Origin: JACVRM01 sp046262315
GTDB taxonomy: Bacteria > Actinomycetota > Thermoleophilia > Gaiellales > Gaiellaceae
Assembly: GCA_046262315.1 (NCBI GenBank)
Contig: JBHEMZ010000026.1
Span: 1-8,849 of the forward strand
Length of the DNA: 8,849 nt
Direction of reading: 5' to 3'
Part shown: piece by piece, positions 1-6,150 of the stretch
Layout of the letters: every line of letters begins with the position of its first letter
How positions within the stretch are numbered: position 1 is the stretch's first letter
Made by a program: the position numbers and the translations under genes
The notes under the pieces: model-generated
The model's database searches: none
The model's input: only the letters and a program-made list of their open reading frames with translations
Told to the model about the DNA's origin: nothing

Positions 1-1
1 C

Positions 2-516
2 GACGGCTGCATGGGCAAGGCCCGCTTCGGCGGTGAAAAAAGGGCCCCAATCCCACTGATAGGGCTAAACCAGGCACGAAGAAGAGCCTGATCGTCGAGC
101 GCTCCGGCGGCCCGCTCGGGCTCGAGATCGAGGGCGCCAACGTCCACGACACGAAGCTGCTCGCCGCCACGATCGAGGCGATCGTGGTCGAGCGGCCCGG
201 CCCCGACCAGTGCGCGCAGCACCTCTGCCTGGACAAGGCCTACGACAACCCGACCGGGCACGCCGCCGTCGAGGCAGCGGGCTACATCCCGCAGATCCGC
301 CGGATCGGCGAGGAGAAGCTCGACCAGGCGGGCGAGCGGCGCCATCCGGCCCGCCGCTGGGTGGTCGAGCGCACCCTCGCCTGGCTGCAGAAGTGCCGCG
401 CGATCCTCGTCCGCTACGACAAGAAGGCGCGCAACTACCGCGGGCTGCTCCAGCTCGCCTGTGCACTCCTGTGGTACCGGCGCCTACACCGGCTCAAGGA
501 GGTGCAGGCCTTTTGA
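2..516 (+). CDS. IS5-family DDE transposase, C-terminal part, needs a -1 frameshift
   Basis: This is a transposase that would cut and join the ends of its own IS. Two frames are needed. Positions 2-40 read DGCMGKARFGGEK, and from about 40 the next frame down reads KGPNPTDRAKPGTKKS and runs to TGA at 514. The join lies in an A6 run, so an AAA-reading tRNA could slip back one base and keep pairing. The GPNPTDR block, the CLDKAYD block (Asp codon at 232-234) and RRWVVERTLAWL (Glu codon at 367-369) are typical of IS5 transposases. With the Asp at codon 2-4 they would complete the DDE triad. The 5' half is outside the window. Several IS5-family elements are known to use frameshifting, so this could be programmed rather than a mutation. 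The part in the window looks undamaged apart from the shift. Confidence 0.82.
36..42 (+). other. A6G slippery run at the transposase frame change
   Basis: Six A residues followed by G lie exactly where the transposase must move from one frame to the -1 frame. The upstream frame reads GAA AAA AGG. Slipping the second codon back by one base still reads AAA, and decoding then continues AAG GGC CCC. Without the shift the upstream frame leaves the conserved GPNPTDR block. The alignment is not the canonical tandem X XXY YYZ slip in these frames, so single-tRNA slippage or transcriptional slippage on the A run is the likelier mechanism. Confidence 0.5.
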
Positions 517-993
517 GATAGTCACTTAGCCGTCGCTCGCGCGTTTCGGACGGCGCTTGTCGCGGACGACGTGGAGGACGGCGGCTTCGCGCGGCACGTG
601 CGGGACGCCCTCGCTCGCGTGTACTCCGCGGCGGCGGTTCTCGGTCCGCCGGGGACGACTGAGAGTGACGCGGTTCACGATCGGCCGCTGTGTCGCGACG
701 AGAGCGTCGCGCTCCGCGAGAAGCTGCGGACCCGGTTTGGAGCGTACGACGCCTTTGTCGACGTGTTCGACCCGTCGCGGCTCGCGGCCGAGGAGGTTGA
801 CCCGATCGAACGCTCTCTCTCGCAGGAGCTTGTCGAGATCGACGAAGACTTGGCGGAGGCAATCGCGTTGCTTGATGCAGGCCACCCGAATGCCCCTTGG
901 GACGTTCGGTGGGCTTTCGAGGACCACTGGGGAGGCCACGCGCACGCGTGCCTCCGGCCTCTCCACCAGATGGCCACCTACGGCGTCGTCTGA
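517..993 (+). pseudogene. DUF5063-like protein, 5' end lost at the IS junction
   Basis: The frame is open from directly after the transposase stop to TGA at 991-993 and reads as the body of a DUF5063-type protein. There is a helical N-terminal part (VARAFRTALVADD, then ARHVRDALARVYSAAAVLG) and a middle ending in AFVDVFDP. A long acidic helix (SLSQELVEIDEDLAEAIALL) follows, then the C-terminal RWAFEDHWGGHAHACLRPLH, which matches the W..HWG.HA..ALR.LH pattern of that family. The function of DUF5063 proteins is not known. Homology starts before the first possible GTG (571), and there is no start codon between the IS end and 571. The natural start was therefore probably cut off by the IS insertion. 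Translation from GTG 571 would give 140 residues lacking the first helix. A relic is more likely than a working gene. Confidence 0.65.
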
Positions 994-1342
994 CGCCGCT
1001 CGAATCCTTGCGCAGACGCGGCAAGCAGTAGCGCGATATCGCCAATCCCTCCTAGTGCGACTCGGCGACGAGAGGGCCGCGCTCGAACTCGCGCTAGCCG
1101 CGGCAGCCGAAATCGTCGAAGTCGTCGAAGTGGCCGAGCGGTACCGTCGGGTGGCGCGCGGCGAGCGCGGCGTTGGCGCCGGTTGCAGTACCAGAGCCAG
1201 TCTCGAACTCGAGAGCGAAGTCGCCGCCGCCGGCGACACGGCAGTCGATTGGGCAGTTGCGGCGGCCGAGCGGTGCCGGCCTCGCTGCCGGCGACGGTTG
1301 GTAGAGCCGGGACTCTCCCAACGAGGCGTGACTGGCCCGTAA
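985..1342 (+). CDS. weak orphan reading frame, helical, unknown
   Basis: After the DUF5063-like stop, the frame that includes AARILAQTRQAVARYRQSLL stays open to TAA at 1340-1342. It has an alanine- and glutamate-rich helical middle (ERAALELALAAAAEIVEVVE) and a basic, cysteine-containing end. Codon choice in 985-1140 looks coding-like, with GAA/GAC/GTC/CTC in sensible places. No convincing start or ribosome site is visible: the first internal GTG is near 1046 and has nothing useful upstream. It may be a fragment, a small helical protein, or chance. No family was recognised. Confidence 0.25.
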
Positions 1343-1428
1343 CCGAGACGGCGGCGCAAAGAGAAAGTGCCGGCCGGCGGAGTAAACGGACTTGCACAAC
1401 GCCCGGCTCGTGGCACCGTTGAGCCGAA

Positions 1429-2349
1429 CTATGAGGCGCGCGCTGCGCCGGCCCTCGACACGACGCCCGCCTCGAGCCGCGTCTCGAGCCACTCCGAGAG
1501 CTCTATCTCGCCGGCGGTACGGATCACGTCCGCGACAGTCTCATACGTGATCGAGCCTACTCGCCGCACGACGCGCGGGAGGAGCATTTCGCGAAACGCC
1601 TCGAACTCCGCGGCCGACTCATCTGCGGTCGTGGCGCAGCCGGCGTACGCGAGCAGGAAGGCAAATTCGTGGTGTGGTCTCCGCTGCTCCGAGAGGGCCG
1701 CCGCGAAGCACAGGTTGCGCATGAGCTGGTACTTCCCGTCGGCGAACGGGCAAGGCGATCGCGGAGGCGCCACGACCTAGGGCCGGAAGAGGGAGCCAGC
1801 GACCTCCCAGTACCTGCGCGGCGAGCGGTAGCCTCGCCGGCCCTCGTTCTCCGGGACGGTAAGGCGGCAGGCGGCGGCCGTCTTCGTTCCGAGGTCCGAG
1901 CCGGTTTCGTGGTCCCCGGAACACTTCTTCGCCACGATCGTCGTCCCGCTCTTGCCTCGTCGCAGGGCGATCTGCCCGCAGGGGCCGAGGTGCTCCGTGA
2001 ACTTTGATTCGATCGTCAGCGTCAGGGTCGGCCACTCGACGAGGACATCGGGGCAGGTGGCGTTCGCGCCGCCGAACTCGTTCAGCACGTCCCGCCGCCC
2101 GCGCACCTCGCACCGGAGGTCTGGCTCACCCGCCGGGTCGACGCCGATTCGTGCTGCCGCGAGGATCCGCCGCATCAGCTCGCCGCGGTTGCTGCTCTCC
2201 GCGATCGTCCCGAAGACGCTGATGCAGAGCGCCTGCGATGCCCACACGACGTTCGAGCGGTCTTCGAGCAGCGCGCCGACGTGCTTGTCCACGTGGGCCA
2301 GAGCGGCGCGGAACAGGTTCTCGCGCGCCGTCAACGCCACAGAGCGCAC
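1429..2349 (-). pseudogene. PD-(D/E)XK putative restriction endonuclease split by an amber codon
   Basis: Read from GTG at 2349 (AGGTG about 7 bases upstream) to 1429, this would be a 306-codon nuclease interrupted by one TAG at 1777-1779. The catalytic signature is clear: CPDVLVEW around Asp101 and, 13 residues on, IESKFTEH with Glu114 and Lys116, i.e. PD-X12-ExK. After the TAG the same frame continues with CPFADGKYQLMRN and further helical sequence to a stop at 1429. The ESKFTE block, the YW before the stop and the later YQLMRN block together resemble the PGN_0703-type putative restriction endonucleases. Both halves look conserved, so the stop is either a recent point mutation (CAG or TGG to TAG), a sequencing error, or read through. 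No methyltransferase gene is visible nearby. The first 190 residues alone would hold the catalytic residues but lack the C-terminal part. Confidence 0.7.
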
Positions 2350-2989
2350 GGTAGGTCACCTGGTCGCAGCGCGCGCTCGACAACGTCGCACTGCTGCGGC
2401 AGAGTCGGCTCATGGCGGAGCAGGACTGTCGACGAGCTGCGCGCGTACGTTGACCCTGGCTACGCTCGACCCAGACGGTCGCCCGCGCGGACGGAGTGGG
2501 CTGGGGTCGGCGTACGGCTCGTGATGCAGGCGCGTGGCCGGACCGTCGATCGACGACGCCGACCTCGAGCGCGTCGGCCGCGTCGCGGATGCTGATTTCG
2601 ATCGGTTCGTCACCCGCAACCCGCACCTCGTCGACTGGAGAACGAGTGATCGCGCCCATCGCGCTGCCGAGCACCGGGTACGCGGCAAGTGCCGGATCTC
2701 GTGTCGTGCCCTGGGACTGGATCACCGATCCTGACCTAACGGCAGTCGGTGAAGCCGCGACTCTCTTAACCACACAACCGCCCGCCGCTGTCTGCGCGCA
2801 AGCGGGTTCGCGGTACGCTACGGCGTCTAAGTTCCATCCGAGCGCAGGGGCGGATCTCGCTTTCCTGCACGCGAGCGGTCACCCCCCGCCCGCGCACGCG
2901 GTTCTGCGGCCGTGTCCGGCCGGGGTGGTCGCCGCAGCTGCCCCGACCCCGTTGTACTGAACCGCCGCGGTGAGCGCCTACGCGACGCG
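2350..2989. other. gene-poor stretch between the nuclease and the DUF4062 operon
   Basis: This stretch of about 640 bases between the start of the broken nuclease gene and the end of the DUF4062 operon contains no convincing complete gene. Several overlapping open frames exist on both strands, as expected at this GC content, but they show no recognisable domains. The only part with protein-like character is the short plus-strand frame at 2534-2734. From 2735 to 2989 nothing recognisable was seen: no promoter with clear -35/-10 boxes and no strong hairpin. Confidence 0.5.
2534..2734 (+). pseudogene. possible N-terminal relic of an unidentified protein
   Basis: From GTG 2534 (an in-frame TGA lies just upstream) the frame reads IDDADLERVGRVADADFDRF followed by VTRNPHLVDW, with consistent G/C-ending codons. 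It then degenerates into basic, cysteine-containing sequence up to TGA at 2732-2734. In another frame, starting near 2638, GERVIAPIAL looks like a continuation. From memory, a family of actinobacterial proteins of unclear function begins with a similar F.rF..RNPHL pattern followed by a RVxAIAL-type segment, so this could be the frameshifted 5' end of such a gene. The resemblance is short and unverified, and chance is possible. Confidence 0.3.
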
Positions 2990-3328
2990 CTACTCAGGGA
3001 GCAGCGTCGGGTCGGCGACGACGCGCCCGCCGAAGCGCGTGACGAACCGGGTCGACGGGTGGGTCGGCTCGGAGGCCGTGAGTCCGTTGATGTACAGCCA
3101 GTCCCAGGCCTCTCCGAGCAGGCGGGTCAGCTCTGGCTCGGAGAGCCACGACCGCCCGCCGACGCGGATGGCGCCGGGACGGGACGGGAGCTTGTTGAGG
3201 ACGCGCGAGATGGCGTTGCCGACACCGGTCGGGTGGACGGAGTCCAGCTCTGCCAGCAGACGTAGCGCGAGCTCGCGCAGTGGCAGTGTCCGAATCTCCT
3301 CCTCGGTCAACGGCCGGCGCGCGCTCAC
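2990..3328 (-). CDS. small winged-helix-like protein, TIGR02391 N-terminal-like, partner of DUF4062 gene
   Basis: This 112-residue protein starts at GTG 3328, whose last two bases form the stop of the upstream gene (GTGA overlap). It has no good ribosome site of its own, so it is probably translationally coupled. Residues 8-30 form an acidic helix (LTEEEIRTLPLRELALRLL). Residues 35-60 are basic (VLNKLPSRPGAIRVGGRS). Residues 63-100 contain LTRLLGEAWDWLYINGL and FVTRFG, the pattern of a winged-helix-like region ending in a wing (EAW.WL...GL...........FVTR.G). This arrangement resembles the N-terminal part of TIGR02391 proteins, which usually continue into a second helical domain. Here a stop follows shortly after the wing, and the downstream frame shows no such domain. 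It may bind nucleic acid or the partner protein; that is inference. A natural short form and a truncated gene are both possible. Confidence 0.68.
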   Translation of the reverse strand: MSARRPLTEEEIRTLPLRELALRLLAELDSVHPTGVGNAISRVLNKLPSRPGAIRVGGRSWLSEPELTRLLGEAWDWLYINGLTASEPTHPSTRFVTRFGGRVVADPTLLPE

Positions 3329-4446
3329 CGGTCGACGGCGCCGGCGTCGACGAACACGCGCCGCACCTCGGCGACGAGACGGCGCACGAGGTCGTCCGAC
3401 GCCACCTCGGCGCGACGGACGACGGCCGCTGGCTCGGGGGCGACCACGCGCGCCGGCATCGAGGAGCCCATCGAGATAGAGCCCGAGTGTGTCGACGGCC
3501 CGAAGACCTTGTGGTGTGCGTCGGGGATGCCAACGGCAGCGGCGACCTGGTGGACCTCGTCGCGGCGGTCAATGCGCTCCCAGACCTGAAGTGCGAAGCG
3601 GCCAGCGCGGCGGATGCCGTCGGCGAGGCCGTCAGGGTCGACGCGCGACGAGGTCCAGTGGTCGCTGCGGCCGACGTCGACTTCGACGACGACGGCACCG
3701 TCGGCACCGACGACGACCAGGACGGGCTGGCCGACGTAGCCGCGAGTGTCGGCACGCTCCAGGTTCACGCCGGCGCGCGAGACGACGGGGGTGATCGCGA
3801 CGTTGTGCGGTACGAGGCGCGCCGTGCGGGCGAAGTCGGCGATCGTGTCGCCGAGGTCGCCCTCTTCGAGTGCGACGGCATCGAGGAGAACGGCACCACC
3901 GAGCGGCACGAAGGCGACGCGCGCGATCGACCCTCCAGCGCCGTAGCGCTCCCCGCCGTCCTCCCCGGAGGCGAGGCCCGCAGCGCGCGCCTGAGCAGCG
4001 GGCGCGACGTCCTCGGCTCGCGCCGCGCGCCGGAGCTGTCCCGACAGCGCGCGGACGACCGCGTCGTCGACGTCGCTCTCGTCCGTGAACGTATCCCACA
4101 CCCGCCCCCGCTCCCAGCCGGCGGCGACACGGTCGAGGAACTCCTCCTGGGCCGGCTCGAAGGCGACGTCTTGCTTCAGCACGAAGATCGGCTTGCCTAG
4201 CCGACGGGCCTCATCAACCTCTTCTTCGGTCGGCCGCGAGTAGCGCGGCCCGAGGATCAGCAGCAAGGCGTCTGCGTCGCGGACGAGCGACAAGAGCGCG
4301 CTCTTCGGGCTCTCCGGCCACGCGCCGGCGAGTTCAGCCATCAGTGGCCGCAACCCGAGGTTGTCCACGGCACGCCGTGCCGCCTCGCGCACCCGCTCAA
4401 ACCCTTCCTGGACGGAGCTGATGAAGACGCTCTGCACAGCGAGCAT
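3325..4446 (-). CDS. DUF4062-domain protein, 373 residues, putative defence or signalling effector
   Basis: The start is taken as ATG 4446, directly before the conserved strand SVFISSVQEGFERVREAARR. The frame is open far upstream, but there it is Ser/Arg-rich nonsense antisense to another gene. Residues 6-90 are a DUF4062 domain, a Rossmann-like fold related to TIR/SLOG domains: FISS, then GLRPLMAEL, the strand ALLLILGPRYSRPTEEEVDEA and KPIFVL. Residues 95-165 are charged and linker-like. Residues 173-315 form a separate alpha/beta region with a beta-rich core (YVGQPVLVVV then AVVVEVDVGR) that matched no family I know. A short serine-rich linker (320-332) and a C-terminal helix (349-366) close the protein. 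No signal peptide or membrane span is visible, so it should be cytosolic. DUF4062 domains occur in predicted immune and nucleotide-signalling proteins. Enzymatic activity here is unproven. No clear Shine-Dalgarno sequence precedes 4446. Confidence 0.82.
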   Translation of the reverse strand: MLAVQSVFISSVQEGFERVREAARRAVDNLGLRPLMAELAGAWPESPKSALLSLVRDADALLLILGPRYSRPTEEEVDEARRLGKPIFVLKQDVAFEPAQEEFLDRVAAGWERGRVWDTFTDESDVDDAVVRALSGQLRRAARAEDVAPAAQARAAGLASGEDGGERYGAGGSIARVAFVPLGGAVLLDAVALEEGDLGDTIADFARTARLVPHNVAITPVVSRAGVNLERADTRGYVGQPVLVVVGADGAVVVEVDVGRSDHWTSSRVDPDGLADGIRRAGRFALQVWERIDRRDEVHQVAAAVGIPDAHHKVFGPSTHSGSISMGSSMPARVVAPEPAAVVRRAEVASDDLVRRLVAEVRRVFVDAGAVDR

Positions 4447-4501
4447 CGTAAGGCGCGGATTCCACGCGCTCGCCGTCGTCCGCGTCCGCGGTGAGGAGCG
4501 G

Positions 4502-4765
4502 TTGCGTGGTCGGGTGGAGCGGGTGTTGCGCGCGGAGCGTTCGAGGGCGGCCGCGTTCGAGACGGATGTTGGCGGCTGGCTGGCTGAGCGTGGGTCGGAT
4601 GCGCGGGTGGCGCGCGCGCTGCTGGCGCGATTGGAGCGGCGCTTGTACGCGCGTGGCGACGAGTTGACGCTGGGGGAGCTGGAACGGCTGTTGCGGCTGC
4701 AGGCGAGGGTGTCCCGTCTGGAAGAGTTCGAGCGCCTGCGCGAGCTGTCATGGGTCGGATGGTGA
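4502..4765 (+). CDS. small charged helical protein of unknown function
   Basis: The frame to TGA 4763-4765 encodes an Arg/Glu/Leu-rich helical protein: ERVLRAERSRAAAFETDVGG, WLAERGSDARVARALLARLE, then ELERLLRLQARVSRLEEFER. Regular heptad-like leucines suggest coiled-coil or helical-bundle packing. Codons favour G-ending forms plus CGT and GGT, unlike the C-rich codons of the genes to the right. The start is uncertain. TTG 4502 has GAGGAG just upstream, though closer than usual. GTG 4514 is possible. ATG 4421 would overlap the start of the divergent DUF4062 gene. Its last codons overlap the start of the zinc-ribbon gene (ATGGTGA), so the two looked like a coupled pair. No family was recognised. 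It may also be a truncated remnant cut at the DUF4062 operon boundary. Confidence 0.5.
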   Translation: MRGRVERVLRAERSRAAAFETDVGGWLAERGSDARVARALLARLERRLYARGDELTLGELERLLRLQARVSRLEEFERLRELSWVGW

Positions 4766-5066
4766 GCGAGCAGCTGCAGCGGCTGCGCTGCCAGGAGTGC
4801 GGCAGGGCGGCGCAGGGGCGTGCGCGTGGTTGGCGGGCGTCGTGATCGACGATGACCAGGGCGGGGGTGTCGTGGTCTTCTATTGCGGGGAGTGCGGGGA
4901 GCGCGAGTTCGGGCCGCTTCGCCGGCGGTCGGGCGACAAGCGGGGAAACACTCGGACGCGCTCAGGCGTCGGCGTTTGCTTTGGGGGCGCGCGAGCGGGC
5001 GGTGCGTGCGTGCGGGGCGGCGTGGAATTTGCAGTAGCGGCGCCGTTTGGTCGCGTGGGCGGGTAG
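4759..5066 (+). pseudogene. small zinc-ribbon protein broken by a one-base frameshift
   Basis: From ATG 4759 the frame reads LQRLRCQECGRAAQGRARGW and stops at TGA 4843-4845. One frame over, from about 4839, it continues VVIDDDQGGGVVVFYCGECG followed by EREFG. Joined, this gives the familiar small actinobacterial layout: a CxxC knuckle, a GW(R)A segment, an acidic stretch, then (Y)CxxC-EREFG, a predicted zinc ribbon. A missing base near 4838 explains the break. The second frame runs to TAG at 5064-5066, but the glycine-rich part after about 4950 does not look like this family, so the true 3' end may also be lost. The start overlaps the stop of the preceding small gene, which indicates an operon. 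A sequencing error is an alternative cause. Confidence 0.6.
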
Positions 5067-5079
5067 CGGACGCGGGCTG

Positions 5080-5330
5080 GTTCCGACTCTCCAGGCAGTA
5101 GCGGGTTGTCCGCCGGGAGATATCCCCGCGCGCAGTCGCCACGGAGAGGGCCTTCGACGAAATCGGTCCGTTCCAGGCGGAGCGGCTCGAGCACGCGTTC
5201 CCTCAGCGCCTCGCGCAGGGTCATCCCGGTCGTCTCCTCGACGACGAGCCTCAGCACGAGGTAGTTGCTGCCGTGATAAGCCCACCCCTCGCCGGGCATG
5301 CCTGAGCCGTAGGAATGAGTTGGCGATTCC
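5080..5330 (-). pseudogene. internal fragment of a beta-lactamase-family serine hydrolase
   Basis: Minus-strand codons from about 5330 to about 5083 read PGEGWAYHGSNYLVLRLVVE, then ETTGMTLREALRERVLEPLR, and end in ARGYLPADNPLLPG. This is the YxN-motif region of class C beta-lactamase/penicillin-binding-like serine hydrolases (PF00144), where the Tyr of YHGSN or YSNTN helps catalysis. The N-terminal SxxK motif and the C-terminal half are missing. Upstream, the frame is closed by the stop of the L,D-transpeptidase gene. Downstream, after LLPG, the sequence no longer resembles the family although the frame stays open. It is a rearrangement relic of roughly 75 codons with no start of its own. Enzymes of this family often act on peptidoglycan or on esters. 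Confidence 0.7.
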
Positions 5331-5356
5331 CTAGACCGGAGAAGGCACGGGATCGT

Positions 5357-6082
5357 TCAGCTTGTGATCGTGACGGGCACGCCGGGGCCGATGCGGACAA
5401 CCAGCCACCGCATCGTGTCGTTGTCGAGGCGCACGCAGCCGTGGGAGGCGGCGCTGCCGAGGACGCCGCCGATGTTCGCCAGCCCGTGCAGGGCGATCTG
5501 GCCTGGGCCGCCGTCGAACTCCTGCAACACGTTGGAGCGGGCGCTCAATGCGAGCGCGTACGGCGCGCCGGCATCGACGGCTCGCAACTGGATCGCTTCC
5601 TCGACGAAGAACTTGCCGTGCGGCGTCGGCGTCAAAGGCTTGCCCACGACCGCCTTGACGATTTGCACCGGGCGGCCGTTCTGGTAGACGATCACACGTC
5701 GCCTGGAGGTCTGGATGACGATGTGCCAGCTCGTCGTCGAGGTACCCGTCGCCCGCTGTCTGATCCAGCCCGTGTGTCCGTTCGGGCGCCCAGGAAGCCT
5801 GACGCGCAACCAGCGGAGCCCGTCAGCGCCGGTTCTGTGACCGAGAACCGGAAGCACGGTCCGCTCCCCCGTGAGCGGCCGCCGCGCCTGTACCAGCCGG
5901 TGCGGCGCTGAGTCTCGAGCGGGCTTCGAGAAGGCCTCGTGCGCGCTAAGCAGTACTGCCACCTCCTGGGTCGGCTTCACGACCTCCGGTGCGACCGAGC
6001 GCGCCGGTGCCACTCCCGCCCAGGTCGCGGCGAACAGCACGAGCGTTGCCAGGAGTGTGAGCCGGAGACGGTGGGTGCGCAT
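5357..6082 (-). CDS. secreted L,D-transpeptidase (YkuD family)
   Basis: This 241-residue enzyme is predicted to crosslink peptidoglycan (3-3 bonds) or attach proteins to it outside the membrane. ATG 6082 has GGAG seven bases upstream and begins a signal peptide (MRTHRLRLTLLATLVLFAAT, cleavage probably near ARS, residues 27-29). Residues 40-110 are an SH3-like or linker segment ending in HTGWIRQ. The YkuD catalytic domain covers about 118-241: TPTPHGKFFV at 151-160, ALHG with His199, and SHGCVRLDND with His214 and the nucleophile Cys216. All catalytic residues are present and the C-terminus is complete. An ORF extending to 6571 exists but is antisense low-complexity sequence. The DUF3494 gene lies 100 bases upstream on the same strand, separated by two hairpins, so this gene probably has its own promoter or receives read-through. 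A truncated paralogue lies at 7690-7878. Confidence 0.92.
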   Translation of the reverse strand: MRTHRLRLTLLATLVLFAATWAGVAPARSVAPEVVKPTQEVAVLLSAHEAFSKPARDSAPHRLVQARRPLTGERTVLPVLGHRTGADGLRWLRVRLPGRPNGHTGWIRQRATGTSTTSWHIVIQTSRRRVIVYQNGRPVQIVKAVVGKPLTPTPHGKFFVEEAIQLRAVDAGAPYALALSARSNVLQEFDGGPGQIALHGLANIGGVLGSAASHGCVRLDNDTMRWLVVRIGPGVPVTITS

Positions 6083-6118
6083 GGTCACGCTCCGAATACC
6101 TGTGCGATGAAACAGGAT

Positions 6119-6143
6119 GAGCGGGCGGCGACGCCGCCCGCTC
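6119..6143 (-). terminator. strong hairpin after the DUF3494 gene
   Basis: This is a perfect 11-bp stem, GAGCGGGCGGC with GCCGCCCGCTC, around a three-base loop. In the minus direction it lies 40-64 bases beyond the stop codon of the DUF3494 gene. It is followed by CATCCTGTTTCATC, a weak T-rich tail. It is a probable terminator or 3'-stabilising structure, although the U tract is poor, as is common in actinomycetes. Confidence 0.65.
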
Positions 6144-6150
6144 GTGGTCG

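Larger units (their letters stand above)
1..525 (+). mobile_element. IS5-family insertion sequence, 3' portion
   Basis: The left edge of the window cuts into an IS5-family element. What is present is the catalytic C-terminal half of its transposase and the short tail after the stop at 514-516. The right boundary is not certain. Reading resumes as a DUF5063-like protein from about 526 (codons for LAVARAF), so the end most likely falls within 517-528. The trinucleotide TTA at 526-528 would suit the short TNA-type target duplications seen in part of this family, but the left end lies outside the window, so neither the terminal repeats nor the duplication can be confirmed. Confidence 0.75.

Noticed and set aside
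526..1416. Long minus-strand open frames opposite the DUF5063-like gene, including one at 494-1045.
   Set aside because: They are Arg/Pro/Ser-rich with no family resemblance and have the character of GC-rich antisense frames.
2126..2773. A 215-codon minus-strand frame starting near 2773.
   Set aside because: Its C-terminal third is a shifted reading of the nuclease gene. The N-terminal part has some coding-like codons but no recognisable domain, and it is antisense to the slightly more convincing 2534-2734 frame. It remains a minor possibility.
3280..4200. A 306-codon plus-strand open frame opposite the DUF4062 gene.
   Set aside because: It lacks any recognisable motif and mirrors the DUF4062 coding strand. 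The minus-strand reading has clear domain motifs and an operon overlap.
4447..5142. A 232-codon N-terminal extension of the DUF4062 frame.
   Set aside because: The extension is Ser/Arg/Thr/Pro low-complexity antisense to the small helical and zinc-ribbon frames. Domain homology begins directly after ATG 4446.
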